Assembly: GCA_963513935.1 (NCBI GenBank)
Contig: OY740774.1
Location: 25,935,949 to 25,999,948, forward strand
DNA from: Aphrophora alni
Lineage: Eukaryota; Arthropoda; Insecta; Hemiptera; Aphrophoridae
DNA length: 64,000 bases
Direction: 5' to 3'
Below, one piece after another: positions 13,270 through 27,880 of this stretch. The notes under the pieces were generated by a model. The model was given only the letters and a program-made list of their open reading frames with translations, was not told the DNA's origin and ran no database searches. The number at the start of each line of letters is the position of its first letter. Position 1 is the stretch's first letter. The translations under genes and the position numbers were made by a program.

Positions 13270-13700
13270 GCGACTTCAAAAATTGATTTTATCCCTAATA
13301 CTTCATCCTGTCTGTAGAACCACCTCCAGTCCCAACTCTTTTAGATAGTGCTCCAGATGAAGGGGGTCAAGTTACTAATCTCCTCTACCCTGGCAGACTT
13401 CTAACCGTTACTTCAGGGCATTCGATTAATAGTCGGTGTGAAGTCTCCTCTCACCAAAATCTGCAGGCACTATTATTTTTGACTTCGATCCTTCTACAAT
13501 ATCTGGATAGAAACCCTGTAGGTTTTCAGTTTGTCTCTACTTAGTCTGATGAATGCTCCTTACCTTCCCCTGTCATAATTTCCCAGGAGTTCTTTAGCTT
13601 GTTTTAGACCTGGTACTTTTTTCCGATAAGTGGGCTCTTACGGTTTCTTCTTATCTCCTTAGTACTTCCTTAATTTAAGCTTCTACAAGATCACACAAAG
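13270..13700 (-). pseudogene. LINE ORF2 C-terminal remnant
   Basis: Read on the minus strand around 13395-13480, the translation gives a Cys-x-x-Trp, Glu-Glu-Thr-Ser-His, Leu-Leu, Glu-Cys-Pro series. This is like the Cys/His cluster that follows reverse transcriptase in R1/Jockey-type LINEs. A stop and frame changes interrupt it. The clade cannot be fixed. Confidence 0.45.
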
Positions 13701-14819
13701 ATTCTATGAGGGGGAGCTGGCATTCTCGCAAGTATGTCCAGACGTTCAATTCCCTCTACATTTATGTGTCTTTGCACCCAGAGGAGGGTTGTTTTATTAT
13801 CTACAATGTTTCTGAGAGGTTTCCGACTTGTCGTTCCCTCTTTCTTGTGTACTTCTTGTATCAGGAATGGGATTCGTCCTGTTTGACTATTTTCTCATAG
13901 AACCTGGAACTAGAAGGCCACATAATCTGGTAGTTTGTTTTTCATTGCGGAAATACTAAATCGGGAAATATTTATCTACAACTTATCACGACATGAAATA
14001 TTGAATTGTGAAATTCCGACGAATTAATCTTTGCGTAATTATAATTTCTCACAATTTTTAAAATACGTTTCTACTACGACTCACTGAGTACAAGTAGGCC
14101 ACGTGTCCTGCTACTGAAATGACTTGCAGTATGGGTTGTTAAAGTTAGTCCCATTATTGCCTACATTAAGGTATCCAACTATTTTAAGCTACAATATTAT
14201 CAGTTTGCCATGGCCCACTCTGTATTTATATTAAACATCATTATTAATAACTCCACTACTTTAATTCAAATTAGTTTTACAATAAACACTATATTATGAG
14301 ACTTTATTAAATAAACTTTGACAGAATAAAAACATAGAATATCATTCTCTATAAATCATACAGAAATGACGTAATAGCACATGGATGACAATAAAAACAA
14401 ATAGGTCAGAACGGCACGTATTTAGGTCAAAAATAAATGTGAAAACTTTCTGACATGGCTTTTGCATCAGCTTTTGAAATTGGTTTCATGTGCTCGTGTA
14501 CATTATTCTCTCAATTTTATAAATTAAGTTCTCACTTTATCCATTCTTTATCTTTACTTTAATTATTTTCCATATAAAGACTAAATCAATACTACTCTAC
14601 ATTACTGTGTACTTATAAAAAAACTATTTATTTGTAATATACCATTTTTATATAAAGTTCATTATTGCAGTTACATTTAATGATTTGCAACATTTATATG
14701 ATGACATAACCTAACAAATTGTGTATTGATATATCAATACACTGAGGATTTGGTTGTTATTATTAAATGTTCTGTAAAATGTGTACTACTGGTAAGTGAT
14801 ATTTCTTTGTATTCAGTTG

Positions 14820-17261
14820 TTAAATACCGTAAAAAATATTAACGCTTTAAAATAATTTTTAATTTTAAGCAAAGTGGTTTTAAGATATTAACGTTTCTTT
14901 TATATACCAGGTCTACAACAAGATTCCTTGTCTATGAATTGGAGTGGTAGGTAAAGTAACGTATTTTTATGACATTAATTTTTCTTTTATGTACGAGGTG
15001 TACAAGTCTCCTCGTTTTATTTCGAGTGATCCGTAAAGAAAACTACAATTATGTTATTAATTTTTCTTTTATGTTCCATGTAGCTTCAAATATTTAATAA
15101 ATTGAGCCACAGCAACGTTTCGTTAAAATACACCAGTTACGAAACCGTTGATAGGTCAAAGCTTACACAATAAGCGATACTTTAAAACTAACTCATGCTT
15201 TAGACAGACTATTTGAACGCTTTAAGCTCTTAGAACAAGTTTGGCACGTAAAAAACAACTAAAGTTGAAATTGCAGATATTATCTCATTCGAAAACTTGA
15301 GTAAATTGTCCAGTCAAAAATAAAATATAATTGCTAAATCAGTATGTGCAACAATGTCTACATGCGATCCATGTTAGCTTTAGTGACACATTTATTTGTC
15401 TATCTTAAGTCGCAATACAAACAATTCCCCATGTATGAATCCCTAAATCAATTATGAAGTTCATATTTATGATTTCATATGCGTATAAATTAACACTTTG
15501 CATTTCAATTCTAATCGTACAATAAAACTATACAATTCCAGTTGATAAATATTTTATTTAGGAAAAAACTCCCGTTCGATTAGAAAGCACATCTGTGTGT
15601 CTATGTATCTGAACGCCAACCTCTAATTATTTTTCCAATTTAAATAAACAAGAGAGAGTTCAACTAAATTAATAAACTCATATCACACCGTAAGTAATAA
15701 AAATACTAGCAGAAGTTTTTACTACCAAAGTAGGTAATAAAAGCATCAATATCAATATATTGAAATTCGTCGCCGTATTGATTACTTAATATCCTGTGTA
15801 ATGCGACACAGGTGATAACATGTACACAATTCAGACGATAGTAAAATATTTACTGAAGCTCGTTCAAATTATATTAGATCTGATGCCTGAATACAACCTT
15901 ACACTTTATCATGCAATAACATAAAGTTTGCCATTTTGCGTGTTATAAACTTGGTAATATGTACTTGGTAATATGTACATGATCAATAGTATTTATGATG
16001 TAATGATAACATCTCAGATGATAATGGACATTTAGGATGCTTCTATCCTCTCACCTGCATTAATGGGCACCTATTTCAGGATGACCTTATTGTTTCTTAC
16101 ATAGGCCCCTCAATACATTTAAAAGTTTTCTAAACTATCTTGGATTCGAAAGTGAATTTAAAGCAGATCTTGGTTGGTAAAGTTAAATAGATTTTTAGAC
16201 CACCGTATTGTCTACTAAGTCTCTCTCCAGTACAATAACCTCGGCAAAATATGTATGAGTATCTAGAAACACCTTATTGAAAATCATTTTTTCCTTTCAT
16301 TTTTTTGAGTAAAAAGTTTATAAGTATCTTAATTTGTACAGTCAGTGTTTAAATTTGGCCAAAGAATAGAATTTCATGTTGTTCTTTTCAAATTATATTT
16401 CAAATAAATGTTTCTAACAGGCACGACAATTCTTCTTATTTCAAATGTTTAATTATTTTATTAAAACCATTTGGCAATGTATTTTAGGAACAAAGATGCG
16501 CGTTCAGTTTTTAGTTTTATATGAAACAAGCTAATTAGCGTCAGCTAGGCACTATACAATGCCAATTAAACATTAACACTCGTAATATTTCAAATGTTGG
16601 TTAATTAACGTTTACATCAAACAAAAACTGCAAAAAATCAATTCAAAAATCTTAAATAAAAAACATTTTAATCTGTATAACACTTGACTTTAGAAAGATA
16701 ATTCATTACGCCTTAACTTACGAATATGGTGGGGGATTAAATACCGGTATCTCAAAAATGTACCTCACTTTATAGGAAATTGAAAAACAAGCTAATTGTC
16801 GACGTCAAATGCTTTTTAAGAATGGATTGTGTAGGGGTTTTCAGGTTACAGAAAACAACTTTCTTAATTTTGAAAATGTAAAAAGATTCGAGTAATACGT
16901 CACAGCCTTGGAAAATATAAAGTTAATAATAAAAGATTTTGGGCCGTCTTTTTGAAATGGTAATAGATCATGGAAAAAGTTTTTCAATATAGGCATCTTT
17001 ATCCAGGCATGTGAATGAAACAACAAATAAATATTATCCTCACTCGGACATCGAAGATAATAAATGTCAGTAAAATCCAGCTATTTCCAAAGGTTTCATT
17101 AAGAATATTTAAACAACTTTTTTTTTAAACTGTTCAATTATATCGGAAAATATTTTAAAAAATGCATAGTTAACCACTAACAAAAAACAACCAATTCCAG
17201 AACAAAAAAGCATCTCAACAAGAATATTTTAAACACTCAGTTGTTATCACAGCATCACTAC
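14820..17261. repeat. Segmental repeat block A (copy 1)
   Basis: Diverged copy of sequence also at 20420-23300 (block B) and at 37560-39517 plus 53669-54500 (block C). Shared landmarks in the same order are the ~95-bp minisatellite ('tttcttttatataccagg', here 14890-15090), 'actagcagaagt', 'aatgggcacc', 'gatgcgcgttc' and 'acttgactttagaaag'. No intact gene. Positions 16495-16500 correspond to the empty Polinton target. Confidence 0.65.
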
Positions 17262-18962
17262 TGTAACAATATCAAACTAATCTTTACAATTACTTATAAT
17301 TAATGATATCAAAAGATAAATAGTAAAGAAATTCATGTACAAAATAAAAATAATAATAACAATAGTTAAAAAGCAATTCATATTGGAGAAAATGTAGTGA
17401 TGCCAGGTGTAGCTTGGGAAGGTTGAATTTAACGGTACCGAGGGAAGTGTACAAGAAAAAAACAAAAAAAACTGGACTTTAGCCTTGACACACACTAAAA
17501 AAAAAAAAAAAAAAAAAAAAACGTAACGGGAGAATTGGCCAAGGACAGATGTGAATAAAAATTGTATAAAAAAAAGGAGAAAAAAACAAAGGGGAAGTTA
17601 ACGTCCCTAACTGTACTGCAGAAAGGAAAGTTTCCAACAGTTTCGAAAAATAACGGTTTGCAGAATGTAGGTCGACCAATGAGATGAGATCCCACTTTTA
17701 AAAATCAACGGGCAGATTTTGAAAACCGCCTCTAAAAAGACAGAAACTATGTTTTAAAAAGAATTCGAAGATTTGAACGAATCGACGAAGAGTATGCCAA
17801 CTCAAGTTTCAAGAGAGAGGATGAGATTCGGTAAGAACCAAAATTGGAAAAGAAAGTTAGTCGAGGGCTAAGAGTTGAGGGCTGAGAGTCGAAAAATCAT
17901 CTTGTTTAAAGGAGTTTGGTTTAAATCGAGTAGAAAGATAAAGTCTTAAAGTGTTTGTTGACCAGAGGAGTTGGGCGGCTCTGAGTTCGTTAGCTGAAAG
18001 GCAATCAGCACAAAATTAGTATCAACGAGGAGTTAGTATTTCGTCGTCAGGAAGAAAGGCTACCAATTGCAGCTAGGACCATCCGTCACCCAAGGAGTTA
18101 AATAAGGAATTTGTGAGTGCTTCGTTTTGTTAGTGGAAAGAAAACCCGGTTAAGTGATAAAGCAGAGTCAGTGAAATTTGTGAAGTGTTATTGTGAAAAA
18201 TTGACCAGTTGAAAAAGGAGCGAACCATTGATAAGTTCAAAAATTGGTAACCATTCTTTTATTATTAATCGTAAATTTCACTTCAATTGAGTCATCAAAG
18301 AATTCCCCCCTAGAAATTAGAGTTAGTGCTATTAAAAAATTAAATTGTTTTGTTGTAAAAGAGCAAGCTATGGCAATAAATTATATGTTTAATGTTTTAA
18401 TTTATTTTTTTTCTAAAAGAGCAAGCCGTGGCAAGAAATGATATGTTCAATAATTAAAGTTTTCAATTGGTTTGTAAAGAAAAATCAAAGCCGAGGCAAT
18501 AAATTGTATGTTAAATGTTTAGAGTTTTAAATTGTTTTCCTTTGTGAAGAAAAATCAAGGTTTCATTAGTCAAAACTAAAAAGAATATAATTTTGGTAGA
18601 ATAAGTGTAGATTTCCAAGAAGGGTTTTTAGAGAAAGTTTTGAATATCGTGTCAAAATAAAAATTCATTGTAAGCAAATTAAAATTAGGTTAAGGAATGT
18701 GTGTAGAGTGAATGCAGTATAGTTAGTTTTAAGAACATATTAAGTTAATAAATCTAATTGTTTTCTAATATTAAAAAAAATCGTATTAAAGTATTTTATG
18801 TGAAAGGTAAAAAGTTGTGTTTTGCGTTTTATTAAAGAGGAGCTAGTTAGGTATTGTTATATATTTAACGCACAAAAGTAGCTAGAAGATGAATTGTTGT
18901 ATGTTATATTTGACGCCCAATCGAAAATGGCTAGTTAGGAGGAGAAGGTGAAGTATGTTACA
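17262..18962. mobile_element. Probable solo LTR (1701 bp), 4-bp TSD
   Basis: The insertion begins TGTAACA and ends TGTTACA, so the tips are inverted. CTAC flanks it at 17258-17261 and 18963-18966. The paralogous sequence at 28171-28185 is continuous ('caccactactaatgacc'), which is an empty site. It contains an A-rich run (17498-17520) and several AATAAA signals but no pol-like ORF. Ends and TSD fit an LTR element reduced to one LTR. A non-LTR origin cannot be fully excluded. Confidence 0.6.
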
Positions 18963-19796
18963 CTACTGATTGCCAATGGTGATGACTAGTTAGTCGTTGA
19001 AACGTCATCTAGGTGAAGGAATTTTTTTTGTTTTGTAAATTTAATATGTTTTAAAAATAACTTGATTATGTATATTCTAATGTTACTCTTTCCTCCAGTA
19101 CCTTTGTACAACCATAGTTTTCTGCCCTGAAAAAACTGAAGTAATTTTATAAGAGCAACCTCTATTAAACTAAATGTAAATTATTGTTTTTTCGTACATA
19201 AAATCGAACATAATATTTTGTATGACCAACATCGATCATATGGATTCATTTAATAAATTGAAAAATCATAAAAATGAAATTGGTTTAATTATTTTGTTAA
19301 AATGATTCAATCACTTAATCCAATTGCTACAGTACTTGGGCAATACTTTATTTCATATCCAGTCCATTTGTTCTATTACAAGAAAACACACTTTTAAACA
19401 GACCATGTTGACAGAATATGTAGTGGTTTGCTAACTTTAACGATTATGAGAGATTTGAAGAGGCTCGGGAATGGGAGGGGTAGTTTTCTTAGAAATCGAG
19501 TGTTGATAGGCGTCAACAATGCCTTTGCAAGCTTATTCTTAAAATCCGTTCCTAGCTTAACTCGAGCACATGTATGGAACACGTAAGCACGTGCTGTTTA
19601 GGGTATTGATTACTATTGATGGATGGAGTATTGACCTAAAAAGTAGCACGTGATACATTTCTTTGCTCTTATCTACTGATTTTTTGGTAATTTGATGCCA
19701 TGGTACTGCTTATTTTCTGTTATTTCCATATGGATTTGAAATAACAGAAAATAACTGTTATTTCCATGTGGATTTGAAATAACAGAAAATAACTGT

Positions 19797-19830
<34 letters not shown>

Positions 19831-19930
19831 CTGGATAACTTGGTAGCTATGTTTTCTAGGAGTTCATAAACAAGTAGTTTTGTATAAAGAACATCTACAA
19901 TAATTTTTCGATGATGATTGAATTCTTTAG
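18963..19930. repeat. Segmental repeat block D (copy 1)
   Basis: Diverged copy of 28180-28960. Landmarks are 'gaaacgtcatctagatgaagg', 'catagttttctgccctga' and 'gattactattgatggatgga'. A shorter piece recurs at about 37620. It includes a TA microsatellite at 19801-19828 and short direct repeats of 'gaaataacagaaaataactg' at about 19735-19795. No gene. Confidence 0.6.
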
Positions 19931-19939
19931 CTCCTGTGT

Positions 19940-20400
19940 GGGGTATAGGTAATCCTTAAATATCCTCCATTTACGTCTACCTTGGGCAAGGATCCCTGCT
20001 TCCCGCCATGAACTACCGTCCACTTCCAATTTCTTTTCAATAGTATTTCGACATGGTGTTTTTGTCCTACCTCTTTTCTTAATCCCTTAGAGATACCACC
20101 TCAGCGAGCGTCTGGCTATCTTGTGGCTGTCAAGGCGCATGGCCGATAAAGCGTTATTTTCCTATCTTAATCTGTTGATCTATATTATATTGGCTGCTTT
20201 AAATATATCTACCAGAGGTCGTTATTGGATATTAATTTTGGCCACCACAATGTCTCTTTACGCTTCGTAGACATTTTAATGAAGATTTGTAGTTTGCACG
20301 TAATCTGGTTTAAACTTTCCAGGTTTCACACTTCTATAGTAATGTAGAGAAAATAACTTCGAGTAAAGGTTCAAGTTATAAGTCTTCTTCATCACCTCCG
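19940..20400 (-). pseudogene. RTE-like LINE ORF2 C-terminal fragment
   Basis: The minus strand around 19960-20100 translates to RGRTKTPCRNTIEKKLEVDG followed by SSWREAGILAQGRRKW. This matches the C-terminal tail of RTE-clade LINE proteins (a Gly-Arg-x-Lys-Thr, Trp-Arg-Glu, Ala-Gln pattern). Upstream the frame is broken. A more diverged copy lies at 29000-29760, where the reverse-transcriptase part is also visible. Confidence 0.6.
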
Positions 20401-20419
20401 ACACCTATCTGGATTACGA

Positions 20420-23300
20420 GTTCAAGTGGTCGGTAAAGCAAAGTAGTCGTACTATAATAATTTTTCTTTTTGTCAAGTCTAAAAGTAAATCAGAAGCAAA
20501 ACTTTCAATTCAGACTGTACAAACTGATGCTTTAGACAAACTATTTGACCGCTTTAATCGTTTAAGACAAGTTTTCCACCACAAAAACCAACTATAGTTA
20601 AAATTTCTGATATTACGTAACTTGTAAAACCTCAGTAAACTTTATAGTCAGGAATATAATATAATTGCTAAATTAGTATGTACAACATTGTCTACAGTGC
20701 TCTCTATGTTAGACTTATTAACATATATAGTTGACTCTGCTAAGTAGCAATAGGAACATTATCCTATGTAAAAATAATTTTAAAAAAACCCTAATTCAAA
20801 TATAAAATTCATATTTAATTATTGAGATTGGCAGATTGCAGAAGACAATTAACAATGTAAACAATTGGACAGGATATTGGCGAATAAAACTCAATGAAAC
20901 AAAGTCAACCCATATAAATTTTACGTATAAGAAAACAGTTCCGTATCCTATTACGATAAATAACCAAGTAATACCACATTCTAAAGTAGTAAAATATATG
21001 GGAATGAAGCTAGACACAAGACTTAGGTGGAAGGCACATGTTAAAAAAAAAGAAAGAGGAGCTTGGAATAAAATATAGAAAATTATATTGGCTAATCGGA
21101 CGATATTATGAACTTACTGTTGAGAATAAACTATTAATCTATAAACAGATACTGAAGCCTATTTGGACATATGGAATCCAGTTATGGGGCTGCGCGAAGA
21201 AAATCAATATAACCATGATACAGAACTTTCAAAATTAGGTGCTACGTGGAATTGTAAATGCACCGTGGTATGTGAGGAATAAGGATTTGAATCGTGATCT
21301 GCACGTCCATTATGTTGCAGATGAAATAAAGAAGAACGCGATTAAACACAATCAGCGTCTACTCAACGCTGAGAATACATGAGAATACTGAAATGGAAAC
21401 AGTGCTTCAAGTGACGGACAATGTGCGTCGCCTTAAGAGAGTGAAACCACATGAAGAGTTTTAGTCCTGTTAAGCAAGTTATCTTGTAATTATGTTGTCT
21501 GTTAGAGAAATTATTCTGTGGTAATTGTCCTGCTCATGTTAACATAGGATATGTAAATCATCAGTCCATCTGTAGATTGGTCATGATACAAATACATATT
21601 AAAACAATATATATTTAATTATAAACATAAATTAAAGCTTTGTATTTCTTGTTTAATCCTGTAATAAAACTGTTGAATACATGTGGGAAAATATTTTATT
21701 CAGGAAAATAACACCCTTTTTATATTTAAAAAAAAAACCTGTTTGTCTATCTCTCTGTTCTCTAACCTCTCATTAAATTTCCCCAGTAATAAAAACGGAA
21801 ATGGGACCACGAGGAAGACTTCAACTAAATTAATAAACTCATATCGTACAGTAAGTAATAAAAGTACTAGCAGAAGTCTTTTACTACCAAAGGAGGTAAT
21901 AAAAGCATCAATATCGATTTAATGAAACTCGCCAAACATATTTGATTATTTAATAACCTGTATGATGCTATACAGGTGATTACATGCACACAATTCAGAC
22001 GATAGCCGTGCAAATTATATTAGATGTGATGCCTGAATACAACCGTCTACTTTATCATGTAATATATCAGCTGTCATATTGGCTTATAATGCATAGATAA
22101 ATCTAAGCACTTGATCATATGTATTAGATCTACAGTACATGATGTATTGATAACAGTTTAGTTGATAATAGACCATTAGTCTGGCTCAACAGCCTCTGTC
22201 TTATCTTCTGCATTAATGGGCACCAATTTCAGGATCACTTATTGTTTTATTCTTAGACTACTCACTACAGTTAAAAGTTCCTAAACTATCCTGGATTTGA
22301 AAGTCATTCTAATGCTTTTAGCGCTTGGCTGTCTAAAATTACATAGATTTTTAGACTATCGTATTTTCTACTAAGTATCTCCTTGATAATAACCTAGGAT
22401 TAAACAAGCATAAGAGACTAGAAACACTTTCCCTGTTGTTGTTTCCATAGACTTTAATGTTGTTCTTTTCAAATCTTATTTTCTATAAATATCACTAACA
22501 GGCACGACAATTCTTCTTATTTGAAATTTTATTTTTTATTTATTGAAACCACTTGGCAATGTATTTTAGCAACAAAGATGCGCGTTCGGTTTTCAGTTAG
22601 AAATGGAATCAAATAAAAATCTCGTAGTTAAAAAAGTTTTAAAACGATATAATATTTGACTTTAGAAAAGTTATGCATAAAGCGCCAATCTGCATATATG
22701 AAAAATTTAAATACCAGTAACTAAAACAGTGAAGGTACCTTACTTTATAGGATATTGAAAAACAAGCGATTTTCAACATAAGTTAGTTCTAATTATTATG
22801 AATCCATTTTATTGGGGGCTTTCATGTTACAGACAAGTAAACAAGTGAATTTGTGAGTTTTTAAATGTAAAAAGGTTTGAGTAATACCTCATATTTTATT
22901 AGCCACGGAAATAAAATTAATAATAAAACATTTTGAGTCGTCATTTTGAAATGTTAATAGATATTGGAATAAAGTTTGTATGTATTAAAATGCTTTAAAT
23001 AAAGATAATACTTGATAAGTGCTTATACTTGTAGATAATAAAAACACGACTCCCTGATTTTTGGTACAAACTACCAAAAAATCAATACTTATAAATCTTT
23101 ACATTAAACATTTTTATAATAAAAATATGATTCCCCCAATTTTGGAAAAAATCCATACCCAAAAATTAAAAATAATATTAACTTTAGGCAGTTTGTTAAA
23201 ATTATTTTCTAAAGAAATTACAAACTTTATACGTTTGTATATGTTTTACGTTATCATTAACAAAATTGTTTTAATGTGAATACTTAGTAACGTACTAATA
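20420..23300. repeat. Segmental repeat block B
   Basis: Second copy of block A, collinear except for a LINE insertion at 20822-21610. It ends in the same 'tttgactttagaaa' and 'tttgagtaatacctcat' landmarks as blocks A and C. Positions 22577-22582 (GATGCG) correspond to the empty Polinton target. No intact gene. Confidence 0.65.
20822..21610 (+). mobile_element. 5'-truncated Jockey-like LINE with 11-bp TSD
   Basis: Insertion flanked by ATATTTAATTA at 20811-20821 and 21611-21621; the paralogous block A site lacks it. Reading frames 20836-21078, 21038-21238 and onward encode the C-terminal part of a Jockey-type reverse transcriptase: a VVKYMGMKLDTRLRW thumb motif, then KPIWTYGIQLWG, then LRGIVNAPWYVRNKDL. 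At least two frame changes and stops break it. It is a dead, truncated copy with a weak A-rich 3' tail. Confidence 0.8.
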
Positions 23301-25567
23301 AATGCACATTAATAGTACAAATAAATTGCAACTTTTATCCTCACATACAAACGTACTGCATAAATATAATTTTACTGTCACAGTTGAACGTTTCATAAAT
23401 TTTAGCTTTAATTTTTCCTAACAAGAAGAATTTAAAACAAACTTCACACTGCATTAAAAAAAAGAAATGACATAAATTTGCTACTTCGATATTAATGTAA
23501 TCATTAACATATCATTGAAAGAAAAATAAAGAAATGACACAAAAAGTATTATAATTTCGTTCAAGGATTTCAAAATGGATACAACAAAAGTCTATTACAA
23601 CCCGATTCTCTCAACTCACCAGTGTTTAGAGTTTCGTTCAAGGGTAGTTACGTCAAAGGACTTCATAATAATACCTTAAGCCTAACCAAATTCGTTCTGT
23701 TCGCTCACACCTTAATCCAACTAAGCCCAGTATACGGATGTAATGGAGATCATCTCAGAGATGCTGAACTCTTCCCTTATATCCTTACTTCTGGTTCCAA
23801 AAGTCACCCTGTTCTAGATTAGGATTTATTATGAGCTCCGCAATGACTCAATATAATTCTCCTCTGCCTTGCGTATTGCACAATGCGGATGATTTATTTT
23901 TAAATTATAGAGTTTCTTGTAACATGTGTTTCAAGATTTAATCTATAACAAATTATTTAAGAATAATATCTTCAAGTGAAATTTTTAATTATTTGAAGTT
24001 GAATTTTTTCCAAAATAAGAAAGAAATCAACCACAAACTTCCACTAAAATAATTTCTATCAGAATTTTTATTTTACTTTTGCAGTTGATGAAATACTTTG
24101 AAAATCCGGTGTTTATTTTTAGTAAGGTATCACTAGTATATCGACCTTTAAAAATATAAAATACTTTTAAAATACATGGGGAACATGTCTTACTAATAAT
24201 TTAAATTATAAGAGGAACAAATGTACAGAAATATTTTTATATCGACATTGTAATTATGTTCAAAATCGTAGAGAATGGATTTGAAATATTTGATACTGAA
24301 AATCTAGAACATTAACTTAAAGACTAATTTGAAAATGGATGATATTGTGAGATCGTAAGATAGCTGAGTTTATGAAAAACAATTATTGCTTTGTCATTGA
24401 TTAAACATAAAAAGATTCTCAATGCTAATATTTTTATTTTGGGAAAAGGTGGTCATGTAAGATTTTTTATGGGTTTTGACGTACAATTGAGAAAATAATG
24501 GCTGTTGTAGTCAATTACCCAAATAATTGTTATTTATGGATAAGTCGTCATCCTTCGACCTACGAAATATTAATATAATGTTATATTTTTCAAGAAAAGA
24601 GCAAAGTTTATATTTTTGTATTTTTCTTTAAATAACCCTTTTCGGTAAATTCTGTATCAAAATTTTATTTATACCATTTTCAAAATTAATTTCATTTAGT
24701 TTATTTAGGCCATCTGATAGACCCCTGTAAATGTATGTTTTATTACTACTTGTGACTATACCTAATCTCGAAGTACCTGACACTGTCTAATAATGATATT
24801 ACCGGTAACTGTTTATATTAATATATATTAGATATAATCTAACTGTTTATATGAATGGAAACAGGACATTCTATATTACCATAAAAATACGAACATACCA
24901 TTTTTTTCTTATTGAAATGTAATTTTATTCTGAGGTAAATTCCCATTAAGGTCATTAACATATATTTTTAGAAACAACCCAGCTGTTACAACCTAATATT
25001 TACACGTGAACCATCTTAACTGTATAAAGCATTAGTCCATTATAATCCCACTTGCTCACCTCGCCAGTGTTTAGCGTTTTGTTCAAGAACAGTTTCGTGA
25101 AAGGATCTCAACAATAATACCCTTAAGCCCAACCAAATTCGTTCTCTTCGCTCACCCCTTAACCCAACAAAGCCCAGTATACGGATATAATGACATTATC
25201 TCAGGGATGCTGATCTCTTCCATAATGCCTTTAGTTCAGCTCCCCCCCCCCCCCAAGTCACCCTTCTCTAATTATGTTTGATTATGAGCTTCGTAATGAC
25301 TCATTTAAGTTGAGTTTTGAGGAAAATTTTGTGAAAGAAAGGATATTTCTTTCTCCCTCGCCTCGCGTATTTTCCAAAATGCGGATATTTTATACTGTTT
25401 AAATTATAGAGTTTCTTTTAACATAAGTTTCAAGTTTGAAAATTAAACCTAAAAATAATAATATTTTGCTGATTTCTTGAAAGCCATTAAAAAAAAGTAA
25501 ACTATCTTTTATTTCAAAATAAAAAAAGAAATATTTTCAAAAATAGTGATAAATTAATGATAAAGAG

Positions 25568-25600
<33 letters not shown>

Positions 25601-27880
25601 CTTTTATGGCGGCAAGGAATTTAATATAGTTTATAAATACTAACATATATTCAGAATGTCTCTCCTGAAAATTTATAAGTCTATTTCTTAAAACAAGGTA
25701 GAAGCGGTACGTTTAAAACATTCGATCATATTTTGTGTTTCACTAAACAAATTTATAACTTAAGACATTGAGTTCCAGTTTCCGTATACGGTACATATTT
25801 TTCCAAAATGTGGCCGTTTAAATTTTTAACGCTTAATAACAGAAAAATGAATAATTTTTTAAAAATGTGCAAAGACAAAATATTTTGGTCATTTAACGAA
25901 AACCATTTTAACATCAGTATTTTAGTTTTATATCAAAAGGATAATAAAATTATTGTTAAAATAGATTTTTTTAAATTTCCGTTAAATGACTTGAGTACCC
26001 AGAAGTTATGGTATCTTTTTATTTCGTCTTATTATTACCTGTTGCACTTTGGTAAAATTTCGACGTGTCTAAACTTCTGAATTTTTAGTTTCTGACGGTA
26101 TTTTGATACATTTTTATTGTGTATAACGGAAACCAAATATCGATAATTCTAAGTTTTAAATAATTGAAGTATTGACATACTTAGATAACAAGCATATTTA
26201 GAAAATTAACGGGAAAATACCAATTACCACCTTTCCCCCAGGTGGATGGAATGTGGGAATACAGTCAGATTTTTGGGTTAGTATACAATGGGATTTGGTT
26301 CATACAATGTATAAAAAAAAATTCTTTGAACGACTAATTGGTTTTGAAAATAAAAATTCATTTTTCCTCATATTAAAAATAGAAAAAAACGCTTGTTTTG
26401 TTTCTATAATATTACAATAATAAACAAAGTTTCTCAACAATCAGTTTACAATTTCTCGAAAACAAGGGCCAACACAGAGCCAAAATGAAATACAATGCTT
26501 CCTCTAGAAAACACAACAAATTGAGCTCAACTCTTGTATTATTTGTTGAGGAAAACACAAAGGCATGCAAGGAAACTTGTGTCTGCAATATTTATAACTG
26601 TAGAAACTTTTAATGAAACTTGTGTAAAAGAAAAACCGAGGACATTTTTTTAAAACTATTCAAGCAAAATCGTACATTAATACGTAATAGTTGAACTTTC
26701 AACATTCATTAATAAATACTCAAAGTAGTATTTAAATAATTGTATTTTAAATCCACAAAATATGTGTCCTGTAAAGTTTACAGTTTAAATTCAAAAATTA
26801 TTCAAAGTGTTCACACTATTAAAAATATGGTTATGTTGTTTCAAATGAAAAAAAATAATATCTGTTGGTAATTATGAAAAGAGACTAAAATACGTTGAAG
26901 CGGACATTACTGTATTAGGTAGCCTCATATTTTTTTGCAATACAAATATAACCTCTAATTGTAATGACTAATAGAAAGATTATTGGTACATGTAGGAAAT
27001 GATAATTTGGTAGATCAAAGTGTAGTACTATGTAAGTTAAGTTGTTACACAGTTGTTACACAGGTTTTCTGAATCTCGCATTTATGTATATCATTACTTT
27101 CTTGACGTTGGTTAGGTCCCAACGAGCCTTGTAGATTTTTATATGTTAAAAAGTATCTGCTCACTTCGCTCGTGTTAGTGTCTCGTATATAGCGGGGCTC
27201 GAAGCTGTGGATATGTGAAGGAACTCTCACTCACTCCGCTCGTGTTGATGACCCGATAGTGTCGGATCTTGTAACTATAACATGTATGTCAGATTTCTTG
27301 AGAGGTCAGAGTTCGCAATTACATTTATGACAAATTACTTCATTATTTGCCATGTTGAGAGGTGAAGTTGGCAACATTGTAATCAGAATTGGATTTGATA
27401 TCTTTATCTAATTTAATGTGCTAGCTATCAGTTGAATAACACATGACATATGACCAAAAACTGTTTAATATTTTTGACATTATAATTAGATATGACTTTA
27501 TTTCAATTTTTTTTATATGACCACACTCAGTGTGGAACAGTACTCCCATATAGCAAATTTCACGCTCATATCTTGATCTGTGATCCCACTGTCGTAATTA
27601 CGTATACTCGTATATCATAAGGACAAGAGATCGACGATTGACGGACGGGCGCTATGTTAAACGATTCCTCCTGTTTGAGCTGTTGTAAGAAAGCTATTTT
27701 CTTAGTTTGTTCATAGACAACAAAGGTCTTCTTTACCTTGTACTACACAGAAAATTTACTGTGCACCAGGTAATTAAACAATAACAGATTTTTTTTAATT
27801 GCCGTTACTAAAGGTTTGATTATTTCTCTCACAGAAAATAATGCCAGGAGGAACAATTCATTTATCCAGGAATATGTATG
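23300..27880. repeat. Segmental repeat block E (copy 1)
   Basis: Diverged copy of 54500-59640. It contains two internal tandem versions of a ~1.4-kb subunit, recognisable by 'caccagtgtttagagtttcg' near 23620 and 'gccagtgtttagcgttttg' near 25070, each followed by 'agcccagtatacgga'. Also holds a TA microsatellite at 25569-25596 and poly-C runs. ORFs are AT-driven. No gene recognised. Confidence 0.55.
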
